Source of the DNA: Phycisphaerales bacterium
GTDB lineage: Bacteria > Planctomycetota > Phycisphaerae > UBA1845
NCBI GenBank assembly: GCA_020639095.1
Contig: JACKHH010000018.1
Coordinates: 1-64,000 of the forward strand
Reading direction: 5' to 3'
Length of the DNA stretch: 64,000 nucleotides
The notes below the pieces were generated by a model. That model was not told where the DNA came from. It did not search any database and saw nothing but the letters and a program-made list of their open reading frames with translations. A program made the translations under genes and the position numbers. Positions 33,055 to 43,100 of this stretch are shown here, in pieces (position 1 is the stretch's first letter; every line of letters starts with the position of its first letter).

Positions 33055-33936
33055 ATGCCTGTCTATCGAGCCGAAACACGACGTCAGAAGAACGCCATCA
33101 GCGGCGCGATCATCATGTCGGACCCGAATACAGGCATCATGCTCATGTTTCTTGGCAAGGGCGGGTTGCCGTCCAACGGAGGCTGGCATGAAACGCTGGA
33201 GGAAGCGCAGGCGGAGGCGCACGCGATTCTCGGAATCGAACCAGCGGATTGGGTCGAACTTCCCGATGCGCCGGCTGCGGTCGGCGAGGCGATGAAGGCC
33301 ACGATGTCTGCTCTTGATGCTCTTTCCGGTGCGGGAATCGACCTGCCGGACGTTGCAGCGTATGAGGCTGACATGATCGCCAAGGCTCGAGCATTCTATG
33401 GTGACGACCTGATTGACGATTCCTTGGCTGCGGACGAAGTGGACGAGGTCGATGTTGGGGCGCTCGCTGAACGCCATACCCGCGACTATCAGGTTTTCGC
33501 GGAGTATTCGCAGTTCTACATTTGGGATATTGGCATCGATCCCGGCGCCCCCTGCGATTACGACGATGAAGATTGCAGTCGACGCGTGAAGGTCGCGGAG
33601 CAGTGCGTCGTAATCATGCCCGAACGCGATGATACGGTTCCGGTGCAATTCGAGGTGCGCCCTGATGAGCCGCAGCGCGACGACGATGCTTGGGACCACG
33701 TGGTAGAGTGCAGCATCGACCTGCCGACAGGGCGGTTGCAGATTAGCACGGTTTCGTGTGGTGATGTAGCAAATTGGCGGGTGCCGCCAGGAAGTTATCG
33801 CGTGCGCGCCAGCTTCGGCAAGCTCGGCGAAGTCGATGCGAATCGCCTCGACGGCAACGACCACTACCGCGTGGTGCTGTGGCCCGGCGACGCGATTGCT
33901 CTCACCGTACTGAAACAGTGGACGCCGGGTGGTTGA
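33055..33936 (+). CDS. Unknown protein with C-terminal YSQFY-type domain
   Basis: The 293-residue soluble acidic protein has an N-terminal part ('AIIMSDPNTGIMLMFLGKGG'), a helical middle (about 75-145) rich in Asp/Glu/Ala, and a C-terminal domain. That domain starts at 'FAEYSQFYIWDIG' and includes 'WDHVVECSIDLPTGRLQIST' and 'VPPGSYRVRASFGK'. The latter pattern recalls small bacterial immunity or ComJ-like proteins, but this is a loose resemblance. GAGGG lies about 9 bases before ATG 33055; ATG 33040 is an alternative. It follows xylB by about 60 bases on the same strand, yet a sugar role is not obvious. Confidence 0.55.
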   Translation: MPVYRAETRRQKNAISGAIIMSDPNTGIMLMFLGKGGLPSNGGWHETLEEAQAEAHAILGIEPADWVELPDAPAAVGEAMKATMSALDALSGAGIDLPDVAAYEADMIAKARAFYGDDLIDDSLAADEVDEVDVGALAERHTRDYQVFAEYSQFYIWDIGIDPGAPCDYDDEDCSRRVKVAEQCVVIMPERDDTVPVQFEVRPDEPQRDDDAWDHVVECSIDLPTGRLQISTVSCGDVANWRVPPGSYRVRASFGKLGEVDANRLDGNDHYRVVLWPGDAIALTVLKQWTPGG

Positions 33937-33969
33937 ACATACGTTAGTGCGCACGACCACCCGTATCGG

Positions 33970-34257
33970 CTACGTGGCACCCAAGTCTCGGACAAACCAA
34001 TTGCCCGGTTGAATCTCGTCGCGCGGTGTACCCGTGGTGGTTGCAAGAATTGGCACGAGTCGTTCCCAAAGGTCGGCTGGGACCGTCGCCCCTGATTCCT
34101 CAAGTTTGCAGCCAATCAGAAAGTGCAGTTCACCAGCCGTGAAGTCGAAATGCCACCGTGACCTGTTCGGGTGCAGGGACTCGATATCTTCGCTGCTCAG
34201 CGATACGCCGAACTCAGCCTCTACGCGAAGGAATATCTCAAGAATGTCGATGCCCAT
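33970..34257 (-). CDS. Acyl-carrier-protein-like small protein lacking the DSL serine
   Basis: The protein starts MGIDILEIFLRVEAEFGVSL and has 95 residues. The helix pattern 'DILEIFLRVEAEFGVSLSSE' looks like helix 2 of acyl carrier proteins, but where the phosphopantetheine-bearing DSL would be there is GIDIL, so it cannot carry the cofactor there. The end has 'PGNWFVRDLGAT'. AAGG lies upstream of ATG 34257; the frame further upstream is repeat DNA. It lies between the YSQFY-type gene and xylA in the minus direction. Role unknown; a regulatory or structural ACP relative is one idea. Confidence 0.5.
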   Translation of the reverse strand: MGIDILEIFLRVEAEFGVSLSSEDIESLHPNRSRWHFDFTAGELHFLIGCKLEESGATVPADLWERLVPILATTTGTPRDEIQPGNWFVRDLGAT

Positions 34258-34309
34258 TTGACCTTGCCCGCTACCGACGATGCTGATTCGCACCGCGGGC
34301 CCTGCCTGC

Positions 34310-34428
34310 TTGTGGTGCAGGCATCCTGCCTGCTTCGCGAAACGAGGGCCGCAGTCGCAATCGCTCTGCCCTCTGCATTCTGAACTCTGCACTTTCCCCC
34401 GCTCCCTGACAGTCGCGGCTCGGATTGG
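34310..34428. repeat. Palindrome TGCAGGCA copy 2 plus CTGCATTCTG / GAGCCGCGAC repeat
   Basis: GTGGTGCAGGCATCCTGCCTGC at the left is followed by CTCTGCATTCTGAACTCTGC and a GAGCCGCGAC-type repeat (34397-34428, inverse). It fills the gap between the ACP-like gene and xylA and ends a few bases past the xylA stop. Confidence 0.75.
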
Positions 34429-34431
34429 GCC

Positions 34432-35748
34432 TTACCGCATATACTCGTTCAGGATATTCTCAAGACGCTCCTGGCCGCCGCTTTGGGTTTCGGGTTCGCC
34501 GTGTTTTAGGACAAACGCTTCCAGCGCGGCGAAGTCGGCCTTTCCGTTCTCAATGTCCTTGCCGAAGGTTTCATCCCAACCGGCATAGCGCTTGCGAACG
34601 TTTTCGGCGAAACCGCCATCTTCAAGCATCTTCGCGGCGATCTTCAAGCCGCGGGCGAACGCGTCCATCGCGCCGATGTGCGCATGGAACAGGTCAATCG
34701 GCTCGGTCGACTGTCTGCGGAGTTTCGCGTCGAAGTTTAACCCGCCGGTCGTGAACCCGCCGCCGCGCAGCACCGTATACATCGCGAGCGCGCAGTCGTA
34801 GATGTTCAGCGGAAACTGGTCGGTATCCCAACCCAGCAGCATGTCGCCGCGGTTCGCATCGATCGATCCGAGCAGATCGTTGGCCACGCAGTATTCTAGT
34901 TCGTGGACGAACGTATGACCCGCGAGCGTCGCGTGGTTGGCTTCGATGTTGAGCTTGAAGTGATCGGTCAGCCCGTACTTGAGCAGGAACGCGTGGCAAC
35001 CGGCAGCGTCGAAATCGTACTGGTGCTTCGTGGGCTCCTTGGGTTTCGGTTCGATGTACATCTGGAAGGTTGCGCCGAGTTTTTTGCGGTAATCGGCCGC
35101 CAGATGCATCATCCGCGCGAGGTGGTCGAGTTCGCGGCCCATGTCGGTGTTGAGCAGCGTATCGTAGCCCTCGCGTCCGCCCCAGAACACGTAGCCCGCA
35201 CCGCCGAGTTCGTGCGTGATTTCCATGGCTTTCTTGATCTGTGCCGCCGCGTATGCGAAGACGTGCGGCGAGGGGTTGGTCGCAGCCCCGGCCATGAATC
35301 GCGGATGCGTGAAGCAATTGCTCGTGCCCCAGAGCAGCTTCACGCCGGTGTCGTCTTGCAATTGCTTGGCTTTTCCGGCGATGACGTCGAGGCGTTTGTT
35401 TGTTTCCGCGAGTGTTTCGGCTTCCGGGGCGATGTCGCGATCGTGAAAGCACCAATAGGGCACGCCGAGCTTGGTGAAGAATTCAAACGCGGCATCGAGC
35501 GTGGCGTGGGCAGCCGCCATCGCGTCGGTGGTTCCGTTGTAATTGCGGACCATCGTGCCCACGCCGAAGGGGTCGCCGCCGAGATTCTTGAATGTGTGCC
35601 AGTAGCAGACGGCGAAACGCAGGTGCTCAGCCATGGTTTTGCCAAGAACCTTCTCGCTCGCGTTGTAGTGCTTGAAGGTGAGCGCGTCCTTCGAGTCGGG
35701 CCCGGCGTAGGCGATCGGTGCGTTTACTTCCGGGAAATAGGCGGCCAT
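34432..35748 (-). CDS. xylA: Xylose isomerase
   Basis: The enzyme converts D-xylose to D-xylulose. The 438-residue length fits class II XylA. Signature parts are 'YWHTFKNLGGDPFG' near 50, the catalytic His in 'YWCFHDRDIAPE' near 101, 'YVFWGGREGYDTLLNTD' with 'IEPKPKEPTKHQYDFD' (metal Glu) near 230, 'NIEANHATLAGHTFVHEL' near 268 and 'LLGWDTDQFPLNIYD' near 303. AAGGAG is 7 bases before the ATG. The gene is convergent toward xylB with two small genes between. A dispersed repeat begins just after the stop. Confidence 0.95.
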   Translation of the reverse strand: MAAYFPEVNAPIAYAGPDSKDALTFKHYNASEKVLGKTMAEHLRFAVCYWHTFKNLGGDPFGVGTMVRNYNGTTDAMAAAHATLDAAFEFFTKLGVPYWCFHDRDIAPEAETLAETNKRLDVIAGKAKQLQDDTGVKLLWGTSNCFTHPRFMAGAATNPSPHVFAYAAAQIKKAMEITHELGGAGYVFWGGREGYDTLLNTDMGRELDHLARMMHLAADYRKKLGATFQMYIEPKPKEPTKHQYDFDAAGCHAFLLKYGLTDHFKLNIEANHATLAGHTFVHELEYCVANDLLGSIDANRGDMLLGWDTDQFPLNIYDCALAMYTVLRGGGFTTGGLNFDAKLRRQSTEPIDLFHAHIGAMDAFARGLKIAAKMLEDGGFAENVRKRYAGWDETFGKDIENGKADFAALEAFVLKHGEPETQSGGQERLENILNEYMR

Positions 35749-35821
35749 GGTTTGCTCCTTGCGACGTTGCGAAGTATGGCGGATCGTCCGATTGTCGTTG
35801 TGGGCCAGACCCAGATGTCAT

Positions 35822-35870
35822 GTGGGACCGGTTCTCTAGCCGGTCAGACCGGTTGGAAAACCGGTCCCAC
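35822..35870. repeat. GTGGGACCGG...CCGGTCCCAC repeat, intergenic copy
   Basis: This nearly perfect copy lies between xylA and the downstream-strand glycoside hydrolase gene, with the same inner CCGGTCAGACCGG as the copy at 29331. Confidence 0.85.
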
Positions 35871-35887
35871 AAAGTTATTGTTAACCC

Positions 35888-38725
35888 CTACCCGCGAACC
35901 AGCGTCGGTGCGATCTTCACCTGCACCGGCAAGCGGTATTGCTGCATCCCCATCGTGCCGGCGCTGAAGGTGATTTCATAATCGCCCGGTGCAGCGTCTT
36001 CCGGTACGTTGATCATCGCGGGCATTTCGTTCGTAGTCATCGTCCAGCCCGGCGGGATCGTGTCAATGCGCACGCTGGTCATGGCGTCCTGCATGGTTGC
36101 GCTGATCGTCACGGTATCGCCGGGATGATATGCCGCCTGTGCGGGCGCAAGCACCACCGGCCAGTCTTTCGCGGCAATGCTGAATTCACCATCGCTTACA
36201 AGGTACACGGGCAGATTGTGCTCCATGCGCAGCACGGAAAGCCCGCGATCTTCCGTGACATTCGCGGGCTCAGCCATTGCGTTGAGGATCTTCGGTGTCG
36301 TGCCGTCAAACTTCAAGCCGATGAGCCGCGTGCGGTCCGATGGCCAGAGTGCGACGATCCTCCGTTCGCCATCGCGAAACGCAAACGCGACGATATCGCT
36401 GCCGAGGTCGAGCGATTTCTCAAACTTGGCATTTCCCAGGAGCGTGCCGACGGCAGCCAGCGCCCGATAGCCGATCTTGGGCGTGAGGTCCTGGCGGATC
36501 AATCCGAAATGGTGCTCGTTGTAGAACGGGTCAGTTCCGTCCTCGCGGAAATCGTACCACGCGACGGTGCGCGTCGCCGGCGCCGCCAATGCCGAGACAT
36601 ATGTGCGCGCGACGTAACCGGCTTGCTCGCGTTCGGTGAGTCCGCCGATGTTGCTGGGCCAGCCCATCTCGGTGATCCAAACGTCCTTGCCGCCCGCGAG
36701 CTTGCTCGTGTCCTGCAATTCGTTGATGAAACCCCGCGGGTCGAGCGCGTGGCGGTAGGGGTGTACGGTGATCGCGTCGAACGGCGGATCGTGTTCGAGC
36801 ACGAGCTTGATGAACTTCGTGTCGATGCCCGCGGTCGAGCAGATGAGCACCTGCGCATCGGGGTCGGTTTCCTTGATCGCGTGGTAGGCTGCGATGCACA
36901 GCTTGGCGTAGAGTTCCTTGGGCCCCGGCCAGAAGAAAATGTTCGGCTCGTTCCAGATTTCCCAATGGTGGATGCGATCCTTGTAGCGCCCGACGACAGT
37001 GCGCAGGTAGTTGCAGTAGGGTTCGATGAATTCCTCGGTCATCGGCTGGCCCGTCCACTCGGTCCAGTAGCACATCAGCCCGTACACACTGATGCCGTGC
37101 TCCGTGGCGGTGTCGACGAGTTGATCGAAGAAGGAGAAGTCGAACTCGCCCTTGGTTTTTTCAATCCAGTTCCAGTGGAACTCCTCGCGCGTCCACTTCA
37201 CACCGGCGGCATTGGCGAGTTGGCACATTTTGGTCATCCACGCCTTGGCTTCGGGATTGTCGTGGAAGCGGTAGAGGTACATGCCTACGCCCATACGACT
37301 CGCAGGGTCGAGCGTAGCGTCAATGTTCGCGGTGTCGGCGCGTGCGATGGTGACGGTGACGGGGGTGCTGGCGATCTCGTTGTGGATGCCGGTGCTAAAG
37401 GTGAAGCAGCCTGCGAGCATGGTGGCGTCGCCGAAGGGGCAGTACAGGCTGCACGTCTGATCGCGATCGGCGTCCGGCGCGTCGAGATACACGACGCCTT
37501 CGCGCAGCGTGCGATCAAACGAGCCGATGGTGTAGGTGAGTTGGCTCGGGAAAGTCTGCGTCGGGCCCATATTCAGCAGGCTGCGGATGCGGATGTCGAA
37601 GCGCACGTTGCCGTCATCGACGGCGGTGACGGTGGGTTGAACGATAACGCGCTGGTCGGGGCTGTAGTCGGTCACAAAACGCAGCGACTTGAGCTTGATC
37701 GTTCCGCTTGCGGAGTCGCCGTCCGCGCGACGCACGCCAATGTTTTCCAAGCGCAACGGGTAGCGCACGATGCCATCATTCTCGCCGCCTTCGTAGCGCC
37801 AGGTGTGCATGTCGCCCAGTTCAACTTCGAAGTTCTGCTCTCCGCGTTTGTCGAGTTTGCCCAGCGTTTTGTGGAAGAACTGGAAGTGCGACCCGCACAT
37901 TGCGGTGAGTTCGTGCCCGGTCGCGTCGCTCTCGACGGTGAGCAGGAGCGTTTGCGGTTTTCCCAGGATGCTCCGGCCATAGCCCAGCCCGCACGCGTCG
38001 TGGTCATCGTCGAAACGGTAGGACCAGGTTCCGTCGGTGAACGTGCTGTCCGCCGGTCCCTGTGGAGTCCACGGGTCGCCGGTGCGGAAATCCGACTCGC
38101 GATACGTGGTGCGGGCGAGCGAACCGGTCTTGGCCGGTGTCGCGTTCGCGTCGGTGACCCAGGTGAGATCGTCGATAAGCAACTCGCCCACGAGCTTACC
38201 GCCGTCGGGTTGGATCAGGATGTCGAGTTGCTTGGCCGGTTCGTCGAACGCGCCGTCGCCGCCCCAGGAGTAAACCCAATCGCCAATGAGCACCTCGACC
38301 GCCTGCCAGCCGGGGTATTCGTAGCGCAGGTCTTTCTGGAATGTCTCACCCTTTGCGTCGACGCAGCGGATGATCATGTTGTTACCGCCCGGTTTGTTGA
38401 GCCACATGCGCACAGCCGCAACTTTGCGATCGGCGGGCATCGCGACCAGGGCAGCCACATAACTGCCTCCGCCCGAGAAATCGTGCTTCAGCGCCAGCAC
38501 GCCGTCGCCCGTGCGCCCGCCGGTGTCGCGACGCTCCAGCGAACCCACCGCCCCGGGCCACTCCGGGCCGTTGCTGAACGACCAGTCCCGTTCAAAGGCC
38601 GCGGGATGATCAAACGACTCAATCGCACCGTCATCAGCCAAGACCGCTTCGGACCAAACACCCGTCAGAAGCAACGCAACACACATCGGCACCAAGCATT
38701 GAAGTATTCGCGTCGGGCGCATCAT
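35888..38725 (-). CDS. Secreted glycoside hydrolase (GH39/GH5-like) with N-terminal carbohydrate-binding-like region
   Basis: The protein of about 945 residues begins at MMRPTRIL with a signal peptide (cleavage after about VLA-DDG). Residues 30-200 form a beta-rich region ('ALKHDFSGGGSYVAAL', 'LIDDLTWV') like a binding module, followed by another beta domain to about 470. The TIM-barrel part has 'HHWEIWNEPNIFFWPGPKEL' near 595 (acid/base Glu) and 'DVWITEMGWPSNIGG' near 690 (nucleophile Glu), then 'VAWYDFREDGTDPFYNEHHF'. C-terminal beta domains end in 'YRLPVQVKIAPTLVRG'. The longer upstream frame is repeat DNA and was dropped. It may attack xylan or a related polysaccharide, given xylA next door. 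Confidence 0.75.
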   Translation of the reverse strand: MMRPTRILQCLVPMCVALLLTGVWSEAVLADDGAIESFDHPAAFERDWSFSNGPEWPGAVGSLERRDTGGRTGDGVLALKHDFSGGGSYVAALVAMPADRKVAAVRMWLNKPGGNNMIIRCVDAKGETFQKDLRYEYPGWQAVEVLIGDWVYSWGGDGAFDEPAKQLDILIQPDGGKLVGELLIDDLTWVTDANATPAKTGSLARTTYRESDFRTGDPWTPQGPADSTFTDGTWSYRFDDDHDACGLGYGRSILGKPQTLLLTVESDATGHELTAMCGSHFQFFHKTLGKLDKRGEQNFEVELGDMHTWRYEGGENDGIVRYPLRLENIGVRRADGDSASGTIKLKSLRFVTDYSPDQRVIVQPTVTAVDDGNVRFDIRIRSLLNMGPTQTFPSQLTYTIGSFDRTLREGVVYLDAPDADRDQTCSLYCPFGDATMLAGCFTFSTGIHNEIASTPVTVTIARADTANIDATLDPASRMGVGMYLYRFHDNPEAKAWMTKMCQLANAAGVKWTREEFHWNWIEKTKGEFDFSFFDQLVDTATEHGISVYGLMCYWTEWTGQPMTEEFIEPYCNYLRTVVGRYKDRIHHWEIWNEPNIFFWPGPKELYAKLCIAAYHAIKETDPDAQVLICSTAGIDTKFIKLVLEHDPPFDAITVHPYRHALDPRGFINELQDTSKLAGGKDVWITEMGWPSNIGGLTEREQAGYVARTYVSALAAPATRTVAWYDFREDGTDPFYNEHHFGLIRQDLTPKIGYRALAAVGTLLGNAKFEKSLDLGSDIVAFAFRDGERRIVALWPSDRTRLIGLKFDGTTPKILNAMAEPANVTEDRGLSVLRMEHNLPVYLVSDGEFSIAAKDWPVVLAPAQAAYHPGDTVTISATMQDAMTSVRIDTIPPGWTMTTNEMPAMINVPEDAAPGDYEITFSAGTMGMQQYRLPVQVKIAPTLVRG

Positions 38726-38819
38726 TACTCTGCACTCTGAATTCTGCACTATGCACTGAAGTCCGCTCCCTGACGGTCGCGGCTCTGTTTTGTCACTCGT
38801 CACTCGTCATTCATCATTA
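38726..38819. repeat. Composite CTGCACTCTG / GAGCCGCGAC / GTCACTCGTCAC repeat
   Basis: The parts seen at 30330-30428 recur here: CTCTGCACTCTGAATTCTGC, CCGCTCCCTGACGGTCGCGG, then GTCACTCGTCACTCGTCATT. It separates the two minus-strand carbohydrate-active genes at 35888 and 38817. Confidence 0.7.
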
Positions 38820-39932
38820 CCGTACCGGGTACTGCGGCTCGTCCGGCCGCGGCAGCCGCTGTGCCACCGGCGGCAATGCCGGTCCGCCGCGCTTGGGCAT
38901 TCGCAAGTAGTAATACGACGTGCTGCTGTAATCGTTGGCCAGTTTGTTCGCGTGCCCGTGTTCGATCGACACGTGGATCGACTTGCGGAAGCGGATCGGG
39001 TCTTCGATGTAGTAGCGGTAGACGCTTTGCTTGCCCTTCCAGAACCAATCTTCGGTTCCGTTGTAGAGCAGCACGCCGTGATACGGTGCGCAGTATTCCT
39101 CGCGCGGGCTGTACGCGCAGTTGTACCAGTCTTCGGTGCCGGTACCGTGCAGCGATGGCGGCCAGGACTCGCCGTCGATGAAGATCATGTCATCGCCTTC
39201 GCCGAACCAGTCGTTTTTCTGCCGTTCGAACACGTCGATGTCCAGGTGCGAACCGCAGTAGATGCCGTCGCCCTCAGCCGCCAGCATGATGTAATTGTCC
39301 TTGTTCGAGAGGTTGAGGCTTCGCGGGTCGCCGCCCCAGTGCAGTTTTTCCGCCCATTGCTGAATGTCGGAGTTGCGCAGGTCGGCGTACTCGTCGCCCC
39401 AGCTGTCGGTGGGGTTTTCCCGAAGCCACTGCACGTGGAAATAGCCGAGGTCCGCGAGCACGTCGGGCTTATCGTACTGCTCGTAGTCGATGTAGAAATA
39501 CTGCGTCAGTGCTTCGTCGCCGTCGTTGGTGATTTCGATGCGCGCGGACTTTTGAAACGGCATCGGCCACCAGCAGTTCAAACCGCGGCCATCCTGCGGG
39601 CTCATCTGCATGACCGCGGTGATGAAGTTCTTGCGCTTGGCGTGTCCCAGGCCGAAGAAATCGCCGATGGGGCATTCGATGCTCGGCTCGCTGTTGCCGT
39701 CCCAGTAGAAACGCAGCACGATGCGCCGCAGGTAGTCGTCCTTGGGCAGCCACGACGTCATCCAGATGTGGCGAATGCATCCCGGCCCTTTGAGTTCCGC
39801 GAGCGTGCGCGTCTCGCCGCCAGCCAGCGGGACGTAGTCCTTGTTTCCGCCGGTACGATCCCAACTGCTTTCGCGTTTACTCTTGTAGTCGCGCAGACGC
39901 GGCAGCCCGCCCAATCCATTGAATGCAAGCAT
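38817..39932 (-). CDS. GH172 / DUF2961 family protein
   Basis: The 371-residue protein shows the DUF2961 pattern now classed as GH172: 'GLPRLRDYKSKRESSWDRTG', 'GPGCIRHIWMTSW', 'CPIGDFFGLGH', 'YEQYDKPDVLADLGYFHVQW' and 'WPPSLHGTGTEDWYNCAYSP'. Characterised members are alpha-fructofuranosidase-type and alpha-D-arabinofuranosidase enzymes, usually acting as oligomers. There is no obvious signal peptide, so it may work in the cytoplasm on imported oligosaccharides. ATG 39932 begins MLAFNGLGG. It is upstream of the GH39/GH5-like gene on the same strand, about 90 bases away. Confidence 0.85.
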   Translation of the reverse strand: MLAFNGLGGLPRLRDYKSKRESSWDRTGGNKDYVPLAGGETRTLAELKGPGCIRHIWMTSWLPKDDYLRRIVLRFYWDGNSEPSIECPIGDFFGLGHAKRKNFITAVMQMSPQDGRGLNCWWPMPFQKSARIEITNDGDEALTQYFYIDYEQYDKPDVLADLGYFHVQWLRENPTDSWGDEYADLRNSDIQQWAEKLHWGGDPRSLNLSNKDNYIMLAAEGDGIYCGSHLDIDVFERQKNDWFGEGDDMIFIDGESWPPSLHGTGTEDWYNCAYSPREEYCAPYHGVLLYNGTEDWFWKGKQSVYRYYIEDPIRFRKSIHVSIEHGHANKLANDYSSTSYYYLRMPKRGGPALPPVAQRLPRPDEPQYPVR

Positions 39933-39949
39933 CGATGAAACTCCAAGAC

Positions 39950-40031
39950 CGAGCCGCGACTGTCAGGGAGCGGAGGTCCCCGATGAGCAGCGCAACTCAA
40001 GAACCGTGCAGGCAAGATGCCTGCACCACAA
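39950..40031. repeat. GAGCCGCGAC repeat plus TGCAGGCA palindrome copy 3
   Basis: GAGCCGCGACTGTCAGGGAG and then GTGCAGGCAAGATGCCTGCA with CCACAA recur in the same order as at 11040-11192. They occupy the divergent gap between the GH172 and GH2 genes. Confidence 0.8.
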
Positions 40032-40189
40032 TTCTATTCCGATGGCGCACGCGTAATCGCGTTTAGCACCGGCGCGAATTCTAGCTCTAATTCGTGAAGC
40101 GGGATAGCACAGCGACGGCAACGAATACCGCACGAATCGTGTCAGTCCGCCTTGACAACATGATGGCAGTTTCGCGACGATGGCTGGCC

Positions 40190-43100
40190 ATGACAACCAC
40201 GCAAACACTCGACGGCGAATGGCAGTTTCTCCCTGTAATTACAGGCGAATCCGCGATGGATGCGCAGTCCGACGCGCCGCCGGCAAGCGCGCAGTTGCCC
40301 GCGCCCGGCGACTACGAAGCGGAGCGCATCCTCGTGCCGGGTACGTGGAACTACTTTCCCGACGCGGTCGGTGGCGATTGGGGCGCGTACGACGTCTACG
40401 GTTATCCCAAACATTGGCAGAAAGCTTCCGCCGGTTGGTATCGCCGCGCGTTTCGCCTGGACAACACGTTGGCGGGCGGGCGCTGCGTGCTTTGCTTCGA
40501 TGCGGTGCTTGGAGCCGCTTCGATCTGGGTGAACGGCAAACATGTCGGCGGTTCGACTGAGAACTTCCTGCCATTTGAATTCGATGTGACGGACTTTGTT
40601 CACGCGGATGGTGAGAATGAACTGGTCGTGTACGTCGGGCCGCCGCCGAAGCAGGACGGCCTGTGGCTCCAGCCGTGTGGTTCGTGGTTCGGTTGGCACT
40701 GTCGCGGCATCTGGCAGCCTGTGCGTTTGGAATTGCGACCCGCCATCGCGATCACCGACGTATTCGCCGCGCCGTCGGTGCGCGAAGGAAAACTATCAGT
40801 CGAGGTTACGGTGTTGGCTGGTGGCGTTGGTGGCAAGGGGCAAGTCGCCGTTGCGATCGAAGAGGCGGGCAAGGTCGTGCTTGATCTCGGTAGCGTCGCG
40901 GTCGATGTGCCCGAACGCGGACAAACTGTGGTGCGTCTCGAACGCGCCTGGCCCGATGCGCAGCTCTGGTCGCCGGACGATCCGCATCTGTATCACGCGA
41001 CGGCGAAGCTCGAAGTCGCGGGCGCGCCGCCGCACACGCGGCAGGTTCGCTTCGGTTTTCGCGAGTTCTGGATCGAGGGCACGGAGTTTCGGCTTAACGG
41101 TGTGCCGATTCGCCTCTTCGGCGATTCCTGGCACTACATGGGTCCGGTGCAGCAGAACCCGGCATACGCGCGCACGTGGTACACCTTCGCCAAGCAGGTT
41201 GGAGTGAACTGTATTCGCACGCATGCGATGCCCTATCCGCCGTTTTACTTTGAACTGGCGGACGAGATGGGCATGCTGATCATCGACGAGACAGCCGTCT
41301 ACGGATCGGCTGGCACGCTCGCGTACGATGAGGACGCGTTTTGGGAAAACGCAAGAGGGCACATGCGCCGGCTCGTCCGTCGCGATCGCAACCACCCGTC
41401 GATCATCTTCTGGAGCGCGTGCAACGAGACGGTGTGGAAGGGCGGCGAGAAGATTTACGAACCGCTGGCGTCGCTCGGCGCGGAGGCGATGAAGCTCGAC
41501 CCCTCGCGTTTCGTCAGTTACGACGAGAACGATTGCGATCTCGGCGGCAGAAGCCCGGTACACTGCGGCCACTATGGCACGCCGCAACACTGGGACCGCG
41601 CCTGGAAACGCGACAAGCCGCTGATCATCCACGAGTTCAGCGCCCTCTACCACGGCGGCCCGGAAGCAGCCTGCCCCCTCGGCGGCCACATCGTGTATGA
41701 CACCTTTGAAGCGCGGCTCTATGAGACGGGCAGAGATGCCGCCGACATGTTCCTGAAACTCCGCGCGATGGGCGCAGCGAGTATTACTCCCTGGAACTTG
41801 AATTGGTACTGTCTGAAACCCACGCCAGTCACACCTGTCGAAGAAGTGAGTGCCGAGTCAACTGCTGGTGGATCGCCGCTCCGTCGCATCGGGCAGTATT
41901 CAGTCACTTTCAACTACTGGGACAGCGACGGATCGAAGGACGTTTGGGCGGCGAATCCAGCGTTGGAACACCTGGCTGAATGTTATAAGCGGCAGCGCTT
42001 CTACCTTACCAGCAAAGCCCTGGGTGGTTACGCCGATAACCTGACCAGTGTGGAAGCACTTGTCCTGAATGATGCAGATGCGACCCTTCGAGGGACACTT
42101 CACTTTGTGTTGAAGCACCCTTCGGGCAGTTGTTCTGAGGAAATCGCAGCAATCAACCTGAGACCATGGTCGAGGGTACCGGTGCACCTTGAACTGCGTA
42201 TCCCTCCTTCGCCCGACGAACGACCGTATGAGGCCGCACTGCAACTGCACGATACTGTGGACGACTCGATCATCTACTCAGAGGAGTGGCTCTTCAATTC
42301 GTGTGCACGGCTGCATCCGCTTCGTGGGCACGGTGATGTTGGGAATAGCAGCGAAGATCCGAAATGGTCCATGCCGTACCAGCCGCGCAAGATTCTAACA
42401 GTTGCCGATTCGAGTTACTCCCGGGAACTGTTGGACTTTCTCGAACTGTCCTTGGGGGACGAAGCAACCATCCGGTCACAGATCGCCAATGGCGAATGCG
42501 AAACGCTGGTCCTTGCAAGCAAGGAAGCGCCGCGCAGTCTTCGTGAATGGGTTGACGATCCCATAACCGGAGAGTGGCTGCGCGAGGGTGGACGGTTGGT
42601 CGCGCTGCCTGCGACCGTCAAGATAGATGGCACTCCGGAATTGATGCCGCTTCGCCACCGAGTCGATAATCCCATCTTCCTGTGCAGTGCAGACTTCACG
42701 AATTCCATGCGCTTGTTGGACCGCAGCGCCGTGTATCGCATCCCGGGCGCGGCTTCGGGCTTCGTATTTCGTCGTCCACCAACGGGGCCCGCGTCGTGCC
42801 CCATGGAGATTGGTGATGAGGCCGAGGGGATGGTATACGCGCCTATTGTCAGCGTTGGTTGCGGTCGCGGGCACGTGGTCTTGTACGGAATCGATTTCCT
42901 TGCGCTTGCCGATTCCAGTCCTTTCGCGGCTTTCGCTCTGATGCAGAGCGCTCACATGCCGCTCCCGACGCTTGCGAATCGCGAGGCGACGGTCATCGGA
43001 TCTGAGGAATACCGTGCGTCGTGGCTTCATCGTGAAGCCGGTGTCCGATCAAAATCGAGTGGTGAGGTGTGGATTGTCGACGCGGGAGATGAAGGCGTTC

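Noticed and set aside
35939..38740. A 933-codon open frame on the plus strand opposite the GH39/GH5-like gene
   Set aside because: It is the antisense shadow of a clear glycoside hydrolase in GC-rich DNA, lacks a ribosome-binding site and its translation has no recognisable domains.
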